Below are positions 45,600-57,507 of a DNA stretch of 64,000 nucleotides, piece after piece. The position numbers were made by a program, and so were the translations under genes. Under the pieces are notes generated by a model. It saw only the letters and a program-made list of their open reading frames with translations, searched no databases and was not told the DNA's origin. The stretch covers positions 89,558,894 to 89,622,893 of the forward strand of contig NC_089228.1 of the NCBI RefSeq assembly GCF_963924675.1. Direction: 5' to 3'. The number at the start of each line of letters is the position of its first letter. The first letter of the stretch is position 1. The DNA comes from Phocoena phocoena. Its lineage: Eukaryota > Chordata > Mammalia > Artiodactyla > Phocoenidae.

Positions 45600-46564
45600 T
45601 TCACACTTGGCACTACTTAAACACTTTATTGAATAAATACAATACCAAACAACATGCATTCAAATGCTTTCTAAAGAAGTCAATTTTAAAGGTCTTTCCA
45701 TTCAGGTTAATGACAAACACAGTAAAGGCAGATATGCTACTTTCACATAATTGGCTGATTCTATACAGCACTTATATCTTGTAGTCCACAAGTATATTCT
45801 TAAATGACAGAAGGATGGTGGAAGAAAAATGGTCCAAAGCAGCAATGGGGGAATCTGGAAAAGCAGTGACTTTCTTCTCTCTCCTTCCTTGCCGTTTGTG
45901 GTGGTAAAATGGGAAAGCAGACGCCTGGGGGCGGACAGTTCTCCCGCAAGGCTAAGAGGGAGGGAGAGAGCTGGGAAGACACCGAGGCTTCCAGAGCAGA
46001 GCAGGCTGAGGGCTTTGAGGAGGACCTCGGAGCCCATGACTGCAAGCCTGCATGCCGGGCACAGGAGGCTCTGGGATGAGCGGCGGGGTGCTTGGCAGGT
46101 AGAGGTGTCCCCGGGGGGCCCAGAGTCCTGGTAAGGCCGCGGCCATCGACTGACCCTGGGCCTTGTGGTCTTTCCTGGAGCTGCACACAAAGAGGGTGGG
46201 CAGCCTGGGAGCTGGGCAGGGCTCGAACCCAGGACTGCCTCTGCAGACTTTGCTCGTAGTCACTGCCCTGTATCCCAGCCACTGCCTCCCTGGGCGCTGT
46301 ACCATCCGCGCAGCGGATGAGTTCTTTCCTGTGCCTCAGATCCACTGCGTCGTTCACCCCTTCCAGCTTCTGCTCACACTTTTCCCTCTGCCTGACATTA
46401 GTCCTCATACTCATCATCCTCATTTCCTTTTTCATCCCCTGCTGTCTGCTCTCTGGAACCCTGGCCTTGCTCTCTCCTCTCCCCTTATAGATCATCCCCC
46501 CCCTCCCCCAGGGCCAAATGGATCCGATTTTATTTTCTTTTTTTCTCCATAGCACTCTCTCCAT
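45600..46564 (-). other. Possible antisense transcript end, uncertain
   Basis: On the minus strand an AATAAA lies at about 45629-45634, after an AT-rich stretch typical of 3'UTR DNA, preceded by a GC-richer segment with a 254-codon frame from ATG 46564 to about 45800. The frame resembles no known family and crosses a MIR fragment (46195-46290), so I do not call it a gene. A non-coding antisense exon is the mildest reading. Confidence 0.2.
46195..46290 (-). mobile_element. MIR fragment
   Basis: 'gggctcgaacccaggactgcctctgcag' and 'cactgccctgtatcccagcc' match the reversed tRNA-like head of MIR. Confidence 0.6.
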
Positions 46565-46667
46565 ACTCTATGTGCTTCTTTTTTTGGTGGGAGAGATTAT
46601 GTTTATTGACTTTGTATATGCATATCTACTTGTCTGCATATTGGTTATGTGTGTGTTTCTGTCTTTT

Positions 46668-47106
46668 TTTAAAAATTGAAATATATAGTTGATTTACAAT
46701 GCTAGTTTCAGCTGTATAGCAAAGTGATTCAGTTATATGTATATTTTTCAGAGTATATTCCATTGTAGGTTATTACAATATATTGAATATACAGTACATA
46801 TATTCCCTGTGCTATACAGTACATCCTTGTTGCTTACCTATTTTATGTATAGTACTTTGTATCTGTTAATCCCATACTTGTAATTTATCCCTCCCCCCTC
46901 CCTTTCCCCATTGGTAACCATGAATTTGTTTTCTATGTCTGTGAGTCTGTTTCTGTTTTGTATATAAATGCATTGGTATTATTTTTTAGTTTCCATATAT
47001 AAGTGATATCATGTAATATTTGTCTTTGTCTGACTTACTTCACTTAGTAGGATATACGCTAGGTCCATCCATGTTGCTGCAAATGGCAATATTTCATACT
47101 TTTTTC
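46668..47106 (-). mobile_element. L1 3' end fragment
   Basis: Reverse L1 3'UTR: 'gttgatttacaatgctagtttcag', 'ctatacagtacatccttgttgc', 'attggtaaccatgaatttg', 'ggtccatccatgttgctgc'; stops in the ORF2 end. Confidence 0.92.
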
Positions 47107-47189
47107 CCACATGGTGCCTCTTACTTTATGTCTCAGATATTTATCGTCTTTCTGCCCTGCCTGATTCTGAGAGGCTTCTCTCTGTAGTT

Positions 47190-47290
47190 GCTTATGGAGT
47201 ACCGGATGCCAAATATTGGGCTAGAAGGGGGATACAGAGATTAATTAGGATCTCTGCCTTCTAGGAGACAAACCAATACGCACTTGGTAA
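47190..47290 (-). mobile_element. Ancient L2-like fragment
   Basis: 'ggagtaccggatgccaaatattgggc', 'gatacagagattaattaggatctctgcc' resemble the reversed L2 end. Confidence 0.45.
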
Positions 47291-49139
47291 ATTACTTTAT
47301 TACATGTAAACTCTTGTAAAGCAGTGTGCTCAATGCTCCAGAAAATGTGTACGTGTGGGCCTCAGCACTCCTGGGCCTGTCCTGGGGAAGGTGAGGGGAG
47401 CTTCCTGGGAGCTGCTGCTTTAGAAGGAGAAGGGGAAAGTGCAGGGGTGAGGCCAGGTGGGACAGGCAGAATATGCCAGGAAGAGGAAGCTGTCTGAGCA
47501 AAGGTACTGAGCCTGAGAAAAGATGACCTTTCTTCTTGGGCAGTGAGTGAGGCTGAATCTTAGTCATCTTGGTATGCTTGTTAGTACAAAGTAAGAACTA
47601 AATAAACTTGGTTCCCTTGAAGTGGAATTTTATTTACATAATTTGCACTGGAATGGATGACTAAGTGATGATAAAATTAGGAGCCGGTTCTTTTTACCAA
47701 CTGGTTAGGCCTGTTTATTATTTGGACCCTACACTTCAGATCGAATAGGCCTAATTTCTGATTTGAGAGTTAATTAATGGCCCAATTACTGATAGTTAAA
47801 TGTGAATCTTGGGTTGTTTAAATATAAAATTCTCCATTCCCGTTTTCATTATGTGGAGTTGATAGATGCATTACTTACCATTATAAAGGCAGATATTAAT
47901 ATCACTTTTTTGGACGAGTTGTCTCAAGTGTGTGTGAACAACATGTACAGTTTTCCTTTTGCAGTTTGAAGTCAAGTCACTTACATATAGAAAGTGCTGT
48001 ATACCCAAGTACTCCCAAGTGTTTTTGAAGCACAGCCTCTGAATTACATTTATAAAGAAAAATTTCATGGAAAGATTATATCTAAGGAGATACAATCTGG
48101 AAATATCTTTTTGTAGCAGCAACTTGTAAAAAGAATTCAGTCTGTGTAATTTAATAACAGTATTTGGTTGTATGCTTTTCAGAAGCTTTCTATTTTAAGT
48201 AAGTCAACCCTTTCGGTAAACAAGACAAAGGGAGAACTTGCTGCAGTCTTGTTAATGACAATTTCTAGTAGTTTTGCCAGGATAGCAGAAGGATAGAGAA
48301 TAATCAGCGGGAAAAGTAACTTCAAGTAGTTTATTTGGGTTAAAAATGTGCTTTATTAAAAGCCCACTATCCCATAGGGCTTAGAAATGTGGTCATCTGC
48401 CACAGGATGAACTCATTAACCCATATTAGTTAGCCAAAAAATAGGCACTCGGTTAATCATTTACCAACTTCCTTATAATAGTGGGGCTCTGCCTATAACT
48501 TTGTTATCAGTGGTTAATCATTTTTTGAAGTATGGTTTTGAAAGTCCACACAGCATAAAAGGGGCTCTAAGTGTTGCGTTAGGATTTCTGGCTGGGGGAT
48601 GGTGCTGGGGATTTTGCAACCATCATATTATTACAGATACTCCATTCTCCAGCCTATTTACCAAAACAACAACACAAAGCTCGAGTTTGAAAGCCTCACT
48701 TGAAAAAGGAGCAGGGGTACATTGGAAAAGTTTTGTTCAGGGAATTCTAACTTCTTATTTCAAACAAGTAATTAAAAAATGAGTGGTTGTCTCCCCCCCA
48801 CCCCTATTTTTGTCTCATTCATCATTCTGTACTTCTCATTTGAAACAGTCAGCAGAGGTATACAACACAAGGTTGCTAAGGCCTAGAGGAAGTTGCTAAA
48901 TTCAAAAGTCATTTTGTGAAATTTTATGAAGTGGTTTAACTGTGAGTGTCACTGGGTTGAGACTTCTTTCCTCCAAAGACTTTTTTTTTTATCCCTGGCA
49001 TTATTTTTTGCTCTGTCTTTTTAAAAATTTAATTTCATTTATTTTAAATATTTATTTATCTGTAATGTTTTGTGTTTGATTAATTTTTTTGGTTTTTATT
49101 TTATATAAATACAGTTTAAAAAAATGAGTTTTCTGACTA
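47291..49139. other. Intron 1, unclassified
   Basis: No exon recognised; AT-rich low-complexity DNA at 49015-49130. Confidence 0.4.
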
Positions 49140-49430
49140 GGTAGCTTATGTACTTAGTATCAAACCACAAGGCAGAAAAGGGGGTATAATGAAAGGTCAG
49201 TCCCTGTGGTGTACACCCCCCTCACGCCCCGCCCCCAGTTTGCAGCTGCTCAGATCCGCTCCCCGCTGGTGGCCAGAGGTAAGTGAGGCAGCCATCTACA
49301 CAGAATCTTTTTGTCTTTTCTGACACAAACGAGAGTGTACGGTTCTTCCACTCTTCGCCTTTTTAAAAAAACTTAACAGTGTCTCTTAGGGATTGATTCA
49401 TATCTGCATCTACAGAGTTCTTGTGACGTT
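49140..49430. repeat. Possible very old L1M 3'-end remnant
   Basis: 'gctggtggccagaggtaa', 'aacttaacagtgtctcttagggattg' and 'catatctgcatctacagagttc' vaguely follow an ancient L1M tail. Weak. Confidence 0.3.
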
Positions 49431-51269
49431 GACTTCCTTTCTGCCTTTTCTGAGAGTTCTGCTTCTCTGCTTCCAGGAACGGCCTTGTCCTTTAGCAGAC
49501 GCTGAAAGACGCTGATGGGGGTAGGTGATGAGTTTGGGGAGGGGTCTCCCACATTGGCATGGTCCCCAGGAACATGGAGAACATGGGGACCACGTTCAGT
49601 GGGGCAGGTGGGGCGGCGGGATGAGCACTGAGCTCAGGGCGAGCAGAAGATGGGCTTTGCCTCCAATTTCCCTGGGAGGGAGAGCGTCCACTCTGGACTT
49701 AGGCATGAGGACATTAAAGATTCCCTTTCCCTTGTGCCCCAGGGATGAAAATGGTTCTGCCTCCCACTGACCCGGTGTCAGCGGAAGTTTTGGTCTCTCC
49801 GTCTGCTGGAAATGATGCTCTTTAAGCCCAATGCAGCTCTAAAATTCTGTGATTCCAAGATCTTCAACAGTAGCAAGGAAGGCTTGGTTTTAGATTGTAA
49901 AGAAATACTTCTTGAGGGTAAAGGGCCCCCTCCAAGGCCTTTTCTTTCTCTTTTTACTTTTCAGTGGATGTAGCTAAAAGGATTGTATCTGTATATTTTC
50001 CTTTCTTGTTTCTCCCAGTGAAGAGTGCATTTCCATGCATGTTGGCTGAAGCGAATTGACCTTCAGGGCTCTGGAATCTCTCTTCTTCCACCTCCTCGTT
50101 AGAGCAAGGTCAGAACGCCTTAGGAATTTGTGTGCTTTACAATGGAAATAAGACCGCGTGAAAAAGAGCTTCTGTTTCTTGTTTACTAGAGATGTTGAGC
50201 TGGTTTTCCTCCCTTCTCAGTTCCAAAAGAGAATCGCCATTCATCTCCAAACAGTAATTGTTAACCTGCCTGCAGGTTACTGAACAAAAGGGAAGCAAAT
50301 CAATTCGTATATGAAATTCTACTCAGAGAGCTGTTTTCTACACATTGTGGAGGGAAGAACAAGATTTTTCATTTTCTTAATGTGTAGGGTCTGGGGGTGG
50401 AGTTTACAAAAAGAGTATAATAAAGGACTATTTTGTAACCTCAGCCTTATCGAGTTAACATTTACCTCAGTTTTATAGTGAGCCTAAAACTTAAGTAGAC
50501 TTATGTGTTTATCTTTCTACTGAGGTATTGAGAGCCTTCATAGATATCTTTATCCGATGGCCAGTTTCGTTATCTTATTTTGAAGGAAGGGTGAAAGGAG
50601 GCTATAAACTAAAAGTAATCATTTCATCAAGATACCAGGTGCGACCCAATTTCACTGTCGTAACCAATAATGAATTATGACTGTGCATCTTAGCTAGTGG
50701 AAACTGCAGAGAGAATCAGAAAGATGGTAGTGGGCTGTAAAATGATTTAGAAATTGACCACTTACAAGTTTTCAGGAGAGCTGGAAAACCAGCTCTTGTG
50801 TGCTTGGCAACCCTCAAATATTTATTAGAGTTATCTGTGTCGAGATTTGGTTCTCTGTTGCAGAGTTTCTAGATGATATGGAGAAGTTAGAAACGAGCAG
50901 GAAAAATGGTTCTAAGAACAACTGGACTGAAGGTTCCTAAACAAAAAAGGAAATGAACTTGAGTAAAAGAGTTGACAAAAGATGGCAAGAGCCACAGACT
51001 GTGGAGTAGCCATCAATGAGGACCATAAAATGCCGGTTAGGTAACCATGGATGGGGTGTGCCACTGATGCGCCTCATTTCCTGAAGAAGGCCTTGAACTT
51101 GATGGCCTCAGAGAAGTCCTTTGTTGTGTCATTTTGTAATTATCCCTCTTTAGCTCGAGGGAAAATACTAAGGGTCTCACCAATATTTCAAGAAGCGACT
51201 TGCACCTCATCTAAGGTTTGCCCTTTGCTTCATAATAATAGATCACATTCTATGGTAATTAAAGAAAAA
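49431..51269. other. Repeat-poor intronic block
   Basis: About 1.8 kb without a recognisable repeat or exon. Candidate for conserved intronic regulatory DNA on repeat poverty alone. Confidence 0.4.
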
Positions 51270-51560
51270 CAAACTTATTTTGGAATAATTTAAAATTCAC
51301 AGAAAAACTGTACTGATAGTACAGACAGTTTTTTATATGTGCCTCCCCCGGTTTTCCTCAATGTTAGGTACACTTGTAAAAGTCAAACATCAACACTGAT
51401 AGAAAACCATTAAATAAATTCCAGACTTTTTGAATTTCACCAATTTTTCCACTAATGTCCTCTTTCTAGTCTAGGATTCTGTACCTTACAATTCACCCAT
51501 TTCAAGTGTACCAGTCAGTGTTTTCTTTAGTATATTCACCAGGTTGTATAACCATTGGCA
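51270..51560 (-). mobile_element. Old L1M 3'UTR fragment
   Basis: 'ttaaaattcacagaaaaactgtac', 'tacaattcacccatttcaagtgtacc', 'tagtatattcaccaggttgtataacc' are typical reversed L1M 3' ends. Confidence 0.65.
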
Positions 51561-51579
51561 TAACCAAGAGAAGTCTCAG

Positions 51580-51850
51580 GAGACATGACAAGTGAATGCA
51601 ATGTGGTGTCCTGGTTGGGATCCTGGAGCAGAAAAAGGGCATTGGGTAATAAGGAAATCTGAATAAAGTGTGGGCTTTAGTTAATACTAGTGTATCAATA
51701 TTGGTTCATTAACTATGACAGATGAAACCTTTATATGTAAGGTGCTAATAATAAAGGAAATACGTTGTAGGATGTATGAGAACTCTCTGTATTATCTTTG
51801 CAATTTTTCTGTAAATCTAAAACTGTTCTGAAAAATAAATTTTATTTAAG
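51580..51850 (+). mobile_element. Old L1M 3' end
   Basis: 'ttagttaatactagtgtatcaatattggttc' and 'gcaatttttctgtaaatctaaaactgttctg' match the same 3' end as 25720-25893. Confidence 0.75.
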
Positions 51851-52419
51851 ACATGATGCTTTTTATTTTAAATCAAGGATTGTTAGTTGTGCTATGTCTG
51901 TGAACATTGGGACCAGCGTGCTTTTAGAGAATTTTCGAGTCAGAAGAATGGAAAGAAAGCACACAGTTACACTGGTATGTGTCTGTGCTTTACTTTAAAG
52001 TCAGATTTATTAAAATCATTGCATGCATCTAAGTCACTTTCAGTAAAGATATAAAGGACTTTTGGTTCATCCTGAATCCATCCGGTAATCTTCATGAATG
52101 AATAGTTGTTTAGTAAGATAACTATTTCTCTCCCTGTAACATCAAACAGCAGAACCACCCCCGGACAAAACTCTCCAGGTATTTACCATTGCTCAATGAG
52201 ATATTTCCTCATTATTTTGACCTCAGAAATGCTATTCTGCATCTCAGTTGTCCATTCAGCCGGACCATTCTGAGTGTATATTGCTTAAGCCACAAGAATT
52301 CAGGCGAAAATCTTCTCAAGGCGTTATGGAGTGCAAGCTGTAAAAAGTGACTAAATTTTAGACCCAGGCTGTGTAATGAATGTTTGTGTTCCCTTCTGGG
52401 TTCTGTCCTGTGAACTTAC
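51851..52419. other. Unclassified intronic stretch
   Basis: Nothing recognised. Confidence 0.4.
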
Positions 52420-52660
52420 CTTGCTCTAACATAGTAGGAACAATGCTGGAATAGACTTTGAAGAGCTGGGTTCTAGACTGAGAGCCAGTCTTTTGTAGAT
52501 GTGTGACCTTGGACAAGCTATTTAACCTTTCAGAGCCTGATTCCTTTTTTGTAAAATGAGCTAATATATATACATTAGGGGTGTTTGTGTATTTCAAATG
52601 AGGCAGGTGATCCATAGGGAAGATTTTAGTAAACTGCTCAGTAATTATTGTTTGCTATCA
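52420..52660 (+). mobile_element. MIR SINE (ancient)
   Basis: Forward MIR: 'gagctgggttctagactgagag', 'agatgtgtgaccttggacaagctatttaacctttcagagcctg', 'tttgtaaaatgagc'. Well preserved core. Confidence 0.85.
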
Positions 52661-53519
52661 TTTCCCCGTCACCACCTTCATCACGTTTCTGAAGCTCATA
52701 GGGGAAAATGCTTATGTCATAGCACTGAGCTTAAGTGAGGTGAGTGTAGGTGGCATTTGGAGGGGAAGTTGGGTTTTCAGTTAGAATCTGGTGAAGAGTA
52801 AGAAAAGACTCGACTTTGGGGATTCTATGGGATGAAGGAATTTCATACTTCAAGGCAGAAAAGATGGGGCAGAAGAAGGCAGTGAGTAAAGAAAGGGGTG
52901 ACAGCTGGAAAGAAAACTTTTTTTTGTGTGTAGTGAAATGGGAAGGTGGGGATCCAAGCTGAAACATTAGTAAACTTAGTGAACCCAGGAAGTGAGAAAG
53001 AATCTCACATAGGAATGACTCTTTTTATCAGGTAAACATTACCTGTGTTGGAATCAGATAAGGTGAGAGGGAAGGTGAGAGATTTTGAACCTAGTTCCTA
53101 TGAGGAGGATTATAGAAGGAAGAAGAGGTGTTTAACTTAAAGAAGAAAAGCCTTAGATAGGATATAATAGTAGTTTTCAGATATTTGAAGAATATAATTA
53201 TGATGTGTCCTCTGCAGAATTAAACTCAAGGGATGGAAACTTTAGCGAGGTAGGTTTCAATTGTGAGAAATTTCTTATTAATGAGAGTTGTGTAGATAAA
53301 AGAATTGATCATCATTGGAGTTCATGAGTCCCCCATCCCAGGCAGTATTCAAGCAGAGGCTGTGTGGTGATGACTCCTATTGTCAGGGTCTACTCCCTTC
53401 CTTCCTGATGTCCCTCCCTGCTTGCCCTGAGTTCTTTCTTTATCTAGCTGTCAGTCCACAGTGATCCTAGTTTTAGTATTAATTGACAAATAAGTCAGTG
53501 GTTTAAAGAGTGACCTTTC
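52661..53519. other. Unclassified intronic stretch
   Basis: Purine-rich in parts; no exon or named repeat. Confidence 0.4.
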
Positions 53520-53740
53520 TCAATGGGCATTTAAAGATAGAAAGATCCCTAAATATTAAGCAGTAGAGGAATAGTTAGATTGAATTATGGTATACTCTAG
53601 CTGTGGAATTATATACAAGTGTTAGAGAAAATAAAGTCAGACGGAAAGATATTCATCATATTGAGTGAAAAGAGCAAGTTGAAGAACACTATGTATATTA
53701 TGATCCCATGTCCTGTTTAAATTTAAAAAAATAAAAATGC
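53520..53740 (+). mobile_element. Old L1M/ORF2-end fragment
   Basis: 'gtagaggaatagttagattgaattatggtatac', 'agaaaataaagtcag', 'catattgagtgaaaagagcaagttg' match diverged L1 3' sequence. Confidence 0.55.
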
Positions 53741-54671
53741 TCTCTCTTTCATCTATTTATCTATCTGGTTTTGGAATGATAGTCACCAACGTGTAGCTAG
53801 TGGTCACAGTGACCTTGACCCTCTTAACAGTCACCCCGATTGCTGCAGAGGATAAAGGAAACTTTAAATTTTTTACATCTGTGTTTTCTTAAGCAAACAG
53901 AGTATTTGGGCATTTAAAAACATTAAAAGGAGAGATCTTCAAGACCCAAAGGAATGAACTAATTGTGCAAAATATCAGGTTGTCTGGTGGTTATTTTGGG
54001 GCTCTCCCAGTCATAAAGCCAATGGGGTTGCAGAGGGGAGTATAAGAGTGTCTTGGCGAACGGAACTTCTTCTGACAGAAATGGAGAAACTGGAAACAGA
54101 GGTTGACTAAGAGGTGAACTAATGACTTCTGCTTGAGCCATATTAAGATGAGAGCAGGATTTCAAAAAAGAAAGGCCCTGAAGGCAGTGTGAGGCATGAG
54201 AGATCAGAGCTGGGGAGATGGAGATTTGGAAGTCACTGGCATGGGTTGGGGTGGGGTGGATGAAACCAGGAAAAGGAACAAACTCACTGAGGGCGGAAAT
54301 GAGATGAGACCACAGCAGAGACTTGTTCTGGTGAACACTCCCCATTGAATGCCTGTGGAGGAGCCCAGAGAGAGCGCAGCATTAGGAAGGTAATTTAGTA
54401 GCACAGAAATGGGTGAGGGTGGGAGGGGTGTTGCAGGGCCCTCAAGGGAGGAGGAGGGTTGAATTTTTTGAGAAAAATATTGTTTGGGATGGTGGAGAAG
54501 GCAGTTCTAGAGAAGTGGTGAAGAGGGAAAATGATACAGTGTTTAGGGAAGAAATGGACATATGTGTAGACCATTCATAAGAGGAATCTGATGGCTTTGA
54601 AGAAGAGAGATGAGACAATGGCAGGAAGGGCCAAGGGGAGGTTTGTTTTCGGTTTTAAAGATAGAGGGGAG
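53741..54671. other. Unclassified intronic stretch, GA-rich
   Basis: Minus-strand frames of 66-128 codons at 53959-54404 are S/P/L-rich shadows of purine-rich DNA; no exon recognised. Confidence 0.4.
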
Positions 54672-54882
54672 GGCTTCCCTGGTGGCACAGTGGTTGAGAG
54701 TCCACCTGCTGATGCAGGGGACACGGGGTTCGTGCCCTGGTCAGGGAAGATCCCACATGCTGCGGAGCGGCTGGACCTGTGAGCCGTGGCCGCTGAGCCT
54801 GCGCGTCCGGAGCCTGTGCTCCGCAGCGGGAGAGGCCGCAGCAGTGAGAGGCCCGCGTACCGCAAAAAAAAGAAAAAAAAAA
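54672..54882 (+). mobile_element. CHR-type SINE, full length
   Basis: Starts GGCTTCCCTGGTGGCACAG, A-rich tail; 9-bp duplication AGAGGGGAG at 54663-54671 and 54883-54891. Confidence 0.95.
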
Positions 54883-54891
54883 AGAGGGGAG

Positions 54892-55315
54892 TTATCCATA
54901 TCTGAAGACAGAAGTGAAGAAATCACAAAACCTGTGGAGAAGAAGTTGACAGAAACTTGATGCAGAGTGGGTTAAGTGTGAGAGGGGACAGGATCCAGCA
55001 CATGGTCAGCTGAAGACACGGAGACAAGGTCCCCTCTGCACCTGGAAGGGTGGGTGTGGGCCTGAATCACTTCAAGATGGAGACAGGAAGAAGCATGGGG
55101 TGCTCCTCCTGAATAGCCTTGGCTTTGGTTCTTCATTTGACTGAAGAATACCTGGATGAACATGTGAAAACAGATGTATCAGCATTTGTTCTTCAGAAAG
55201 AGCCGAGTAGATGGGAACCATCAAAAGGGTGGGATGGGGCTCAAAGTATCATAAGGACTTAAGGCATCCTAAGGACACAAGGTGTCATGAGGTGGCTCAA
55301 GTTGTCCTTGTTTAC
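54892..55315. other. Unclassified intronic stretch
   Basis: Nothing recognised. Confidence 0.4.
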
Positions 55316-55435
55316 AGTGGTCACCATCAGAATCACCTGGGCAGCACTTTAAACACGGATTCCTAGGCCCCACCCCTGATCTTTCTGAGTCAGAATTTCC
55401 TAAGAAGTCCCAGTCTAAGACTGAGGGAGTCTAAA
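55316..55435 (+). mobile_element. MER20-like hAT fragment
   Basis: 'cagtggtcaccatcagaatcacctggg', 'cctaggccccacccctgatc', 'ctgagtcagaatttcc' are MER20 left-half hallmarks. Confidence 0.75.
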
Positions 55436-55925
55436 GAATCGACCTACATCAGCGAGCAGGGAGACAGAGTAGTGGAAATCAGTGAAGGAAAACAGAAAAA
55501 AAGAATAAAGAGAAATGAGGACAGTTTAAGAGACTTCCAGGACAGCATCAAGCATACTAACATTCACATTTTACTGGTCCCAGAAAGAGAAGAGAAAGGG
55601 AAAGGGGCAGAGAACATATTTGAAGACATAATAACTGAAAACTTCCCTAACCTGAGAAAAGAAACATATATTCAGATCCAGGAAGCACACAGAGTCCCAA
55701 ATAGGATCAACCCAAAGAGGACTACATCAAGAGACATTGTAATTAAAATGGCAAAAATTAAAGATAAAGAGAGAATCTTAAAAGCATCAAGGGAAACACA
55801 AGTTACAGGCAAGAAGGGAGTGGCACGATCAAATCAGATTTATCCAAGGGGTACAATATGGTTCAATATTCACAAATCAATCAGTATGATACACCACATT
55901 AACTGAAGAATAAAAATCATATGAT

Positions 55926-56045
55926 TGGGACTCGGTGGTGGTCCAGTGGTTGGGACTCCGTGCTTCCACTACAGTGGGCAATGGTTTGATCCCTGGTTGG
56001 GGAACTGGGACCCTGCATGCCATGCGGTGCTGCCAAAAAAAAAAA
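55926..56045 (+). mobile_element. Older CHR-1/Bov-tA-like SINE inside L1
   Basis: Starts TGGGACTCGGTGGTGGTCC, carries box B-like 'ggtttgatccctggttgggg' and an A-tail; perfect 14-bp duplication AAAAATCATATGAT at 55912-55925 and 56046-56059. Confidence 0.95.
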
Positions 56046-57304
56046 AAAAATCATATGATCATCCTAATAGATGCAGAGAAAGCTTATGACAAAGTCAACA
56101 TTCATTTATGATAAAAACTCTCAACAAAGTGGGTATAGAGGGAACATACCTCAAAATAATAAAGGCCATATATGACAAGCCCACAGCTAACATCATACTC
56201 AATGGTGAAAAGCTGAAAGCATTTCCTCTAAGATCAAGACAAGGCTGCCCATGCTTGCCACTTTTATTCAACTACTATTAGAAGTCTTAGCCACAGCAAT
56301 TAGATAAGAAAAAGAAATAAAAGGAATCCAAACTGAAAAGGAAGAAGTAAAACTGACACTACAGATGACATGATACTCTACATAGAAAATCCTAAAGACA
56401 CCACCAAAAACTACTAGAGCTTATTAATGAATTTAGTAGAATTGCAGGATACAATTAATATACAGAAATCTGTTGCATTTCTACATACTGACAATGAACT
56501 ATCAGAAAGAAAAATTACAAAATTAATCCCATTTATAATTGCATCAAAAAGAATAAAATACCTAAAAATAAATCTAACTAAGGAGGAAAAAGACCTGTAC
56601 TTGAAAAACTGTAATACACTGCTGAAAGAAATTGAATATGACACAAGCAGATGGAAAGATATACTGTACTCATGGATTGGAAGAATTAATATTGTTAAAA
56701 TGACCATACTCCCCAATGCAGTCTACAGATTTAATGCCATCTCTGTCAAAAAACCAATGACATTTTTCATAGAACTAGAACAAATAATTCTAAAATTTGT
56801 ATGGAAAAACAAAAGGTCCTGAATAGCCAAAACAATCTTGAGAAAGAAGAACAAAGCTGAAGGTCATGTTCCCTGATTTCAAACTATACTACAAAGCTAC
56901 AGTAATTAAAATAGTATGATATTGGCACAAAACCAGACACACAGATTAATGGAACAGAATAGAGAGCCCAGAAATGAGCCCACACTTAAATGGGAAATTA
57001 TGACAAAGGAGGTAAGAATTTACAATGGGGAAAATACAGCCTCTTCAATAAATGGTGTTGGGAATTTTGGACAGCTTCATGCACAAGAATCAAACTAGAC
57101 TACTCTCTCACCGTGCACACAAAAAAATTGAAAATGGATCAAAGACTTAAATGTAAGATCTGAAACCATAAAACTTCTAGAAGAAAACATAAGCAGTAAG
57201 CTCTTTGACATCGGTCTTAGGCAATATTTTTTTTGGTATGTCTCCTCAGGCAAGGGAAATAAAAATGAAAGCATATGGGACTACATCAAGCTAAAAAGCT
57301 TTTT

Positions 57305-57507
57305 AGGGCTTCCCTGGTGGCACAGTGGTTGAGAGTCTGCCTGCCGATGCAGGGGACACAGGTTCGTGCCCCGGTCCGGGAAGATCCCACATGCTGTGGA
57401 GCGGCTGGGCCCGTGAGCCATGGCTGCTGAGCCTGTGCGTCTGGAGCCTGTGCTCCGCAATGGGAGAGGCCACAACAGTGAGAGGCCCGCGTACCGCAAA
57501 AAAAAAA
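57305..57507 (+). mobile_element. CHR-type SINE inside L1
   Basis: Full forward SINE; 12-bp duplication AAAAAGCTTTTT at 57293-57304 and 57508-57519. Confidence 0.96.

Noticed and set aside
45800..46564. 254-codon minus-strand frame as a protein gene
   Set aside because: It crosses a MIR repeat, shows no known domain, and other frames over the same segment are also long. Kept only as a possible non-coding exon.
49200..49270. Second promoter suggested by CCCCGCCCCC near 49227
   Set aside because: A single GC box without a CpG island, TSS motif or following exon.
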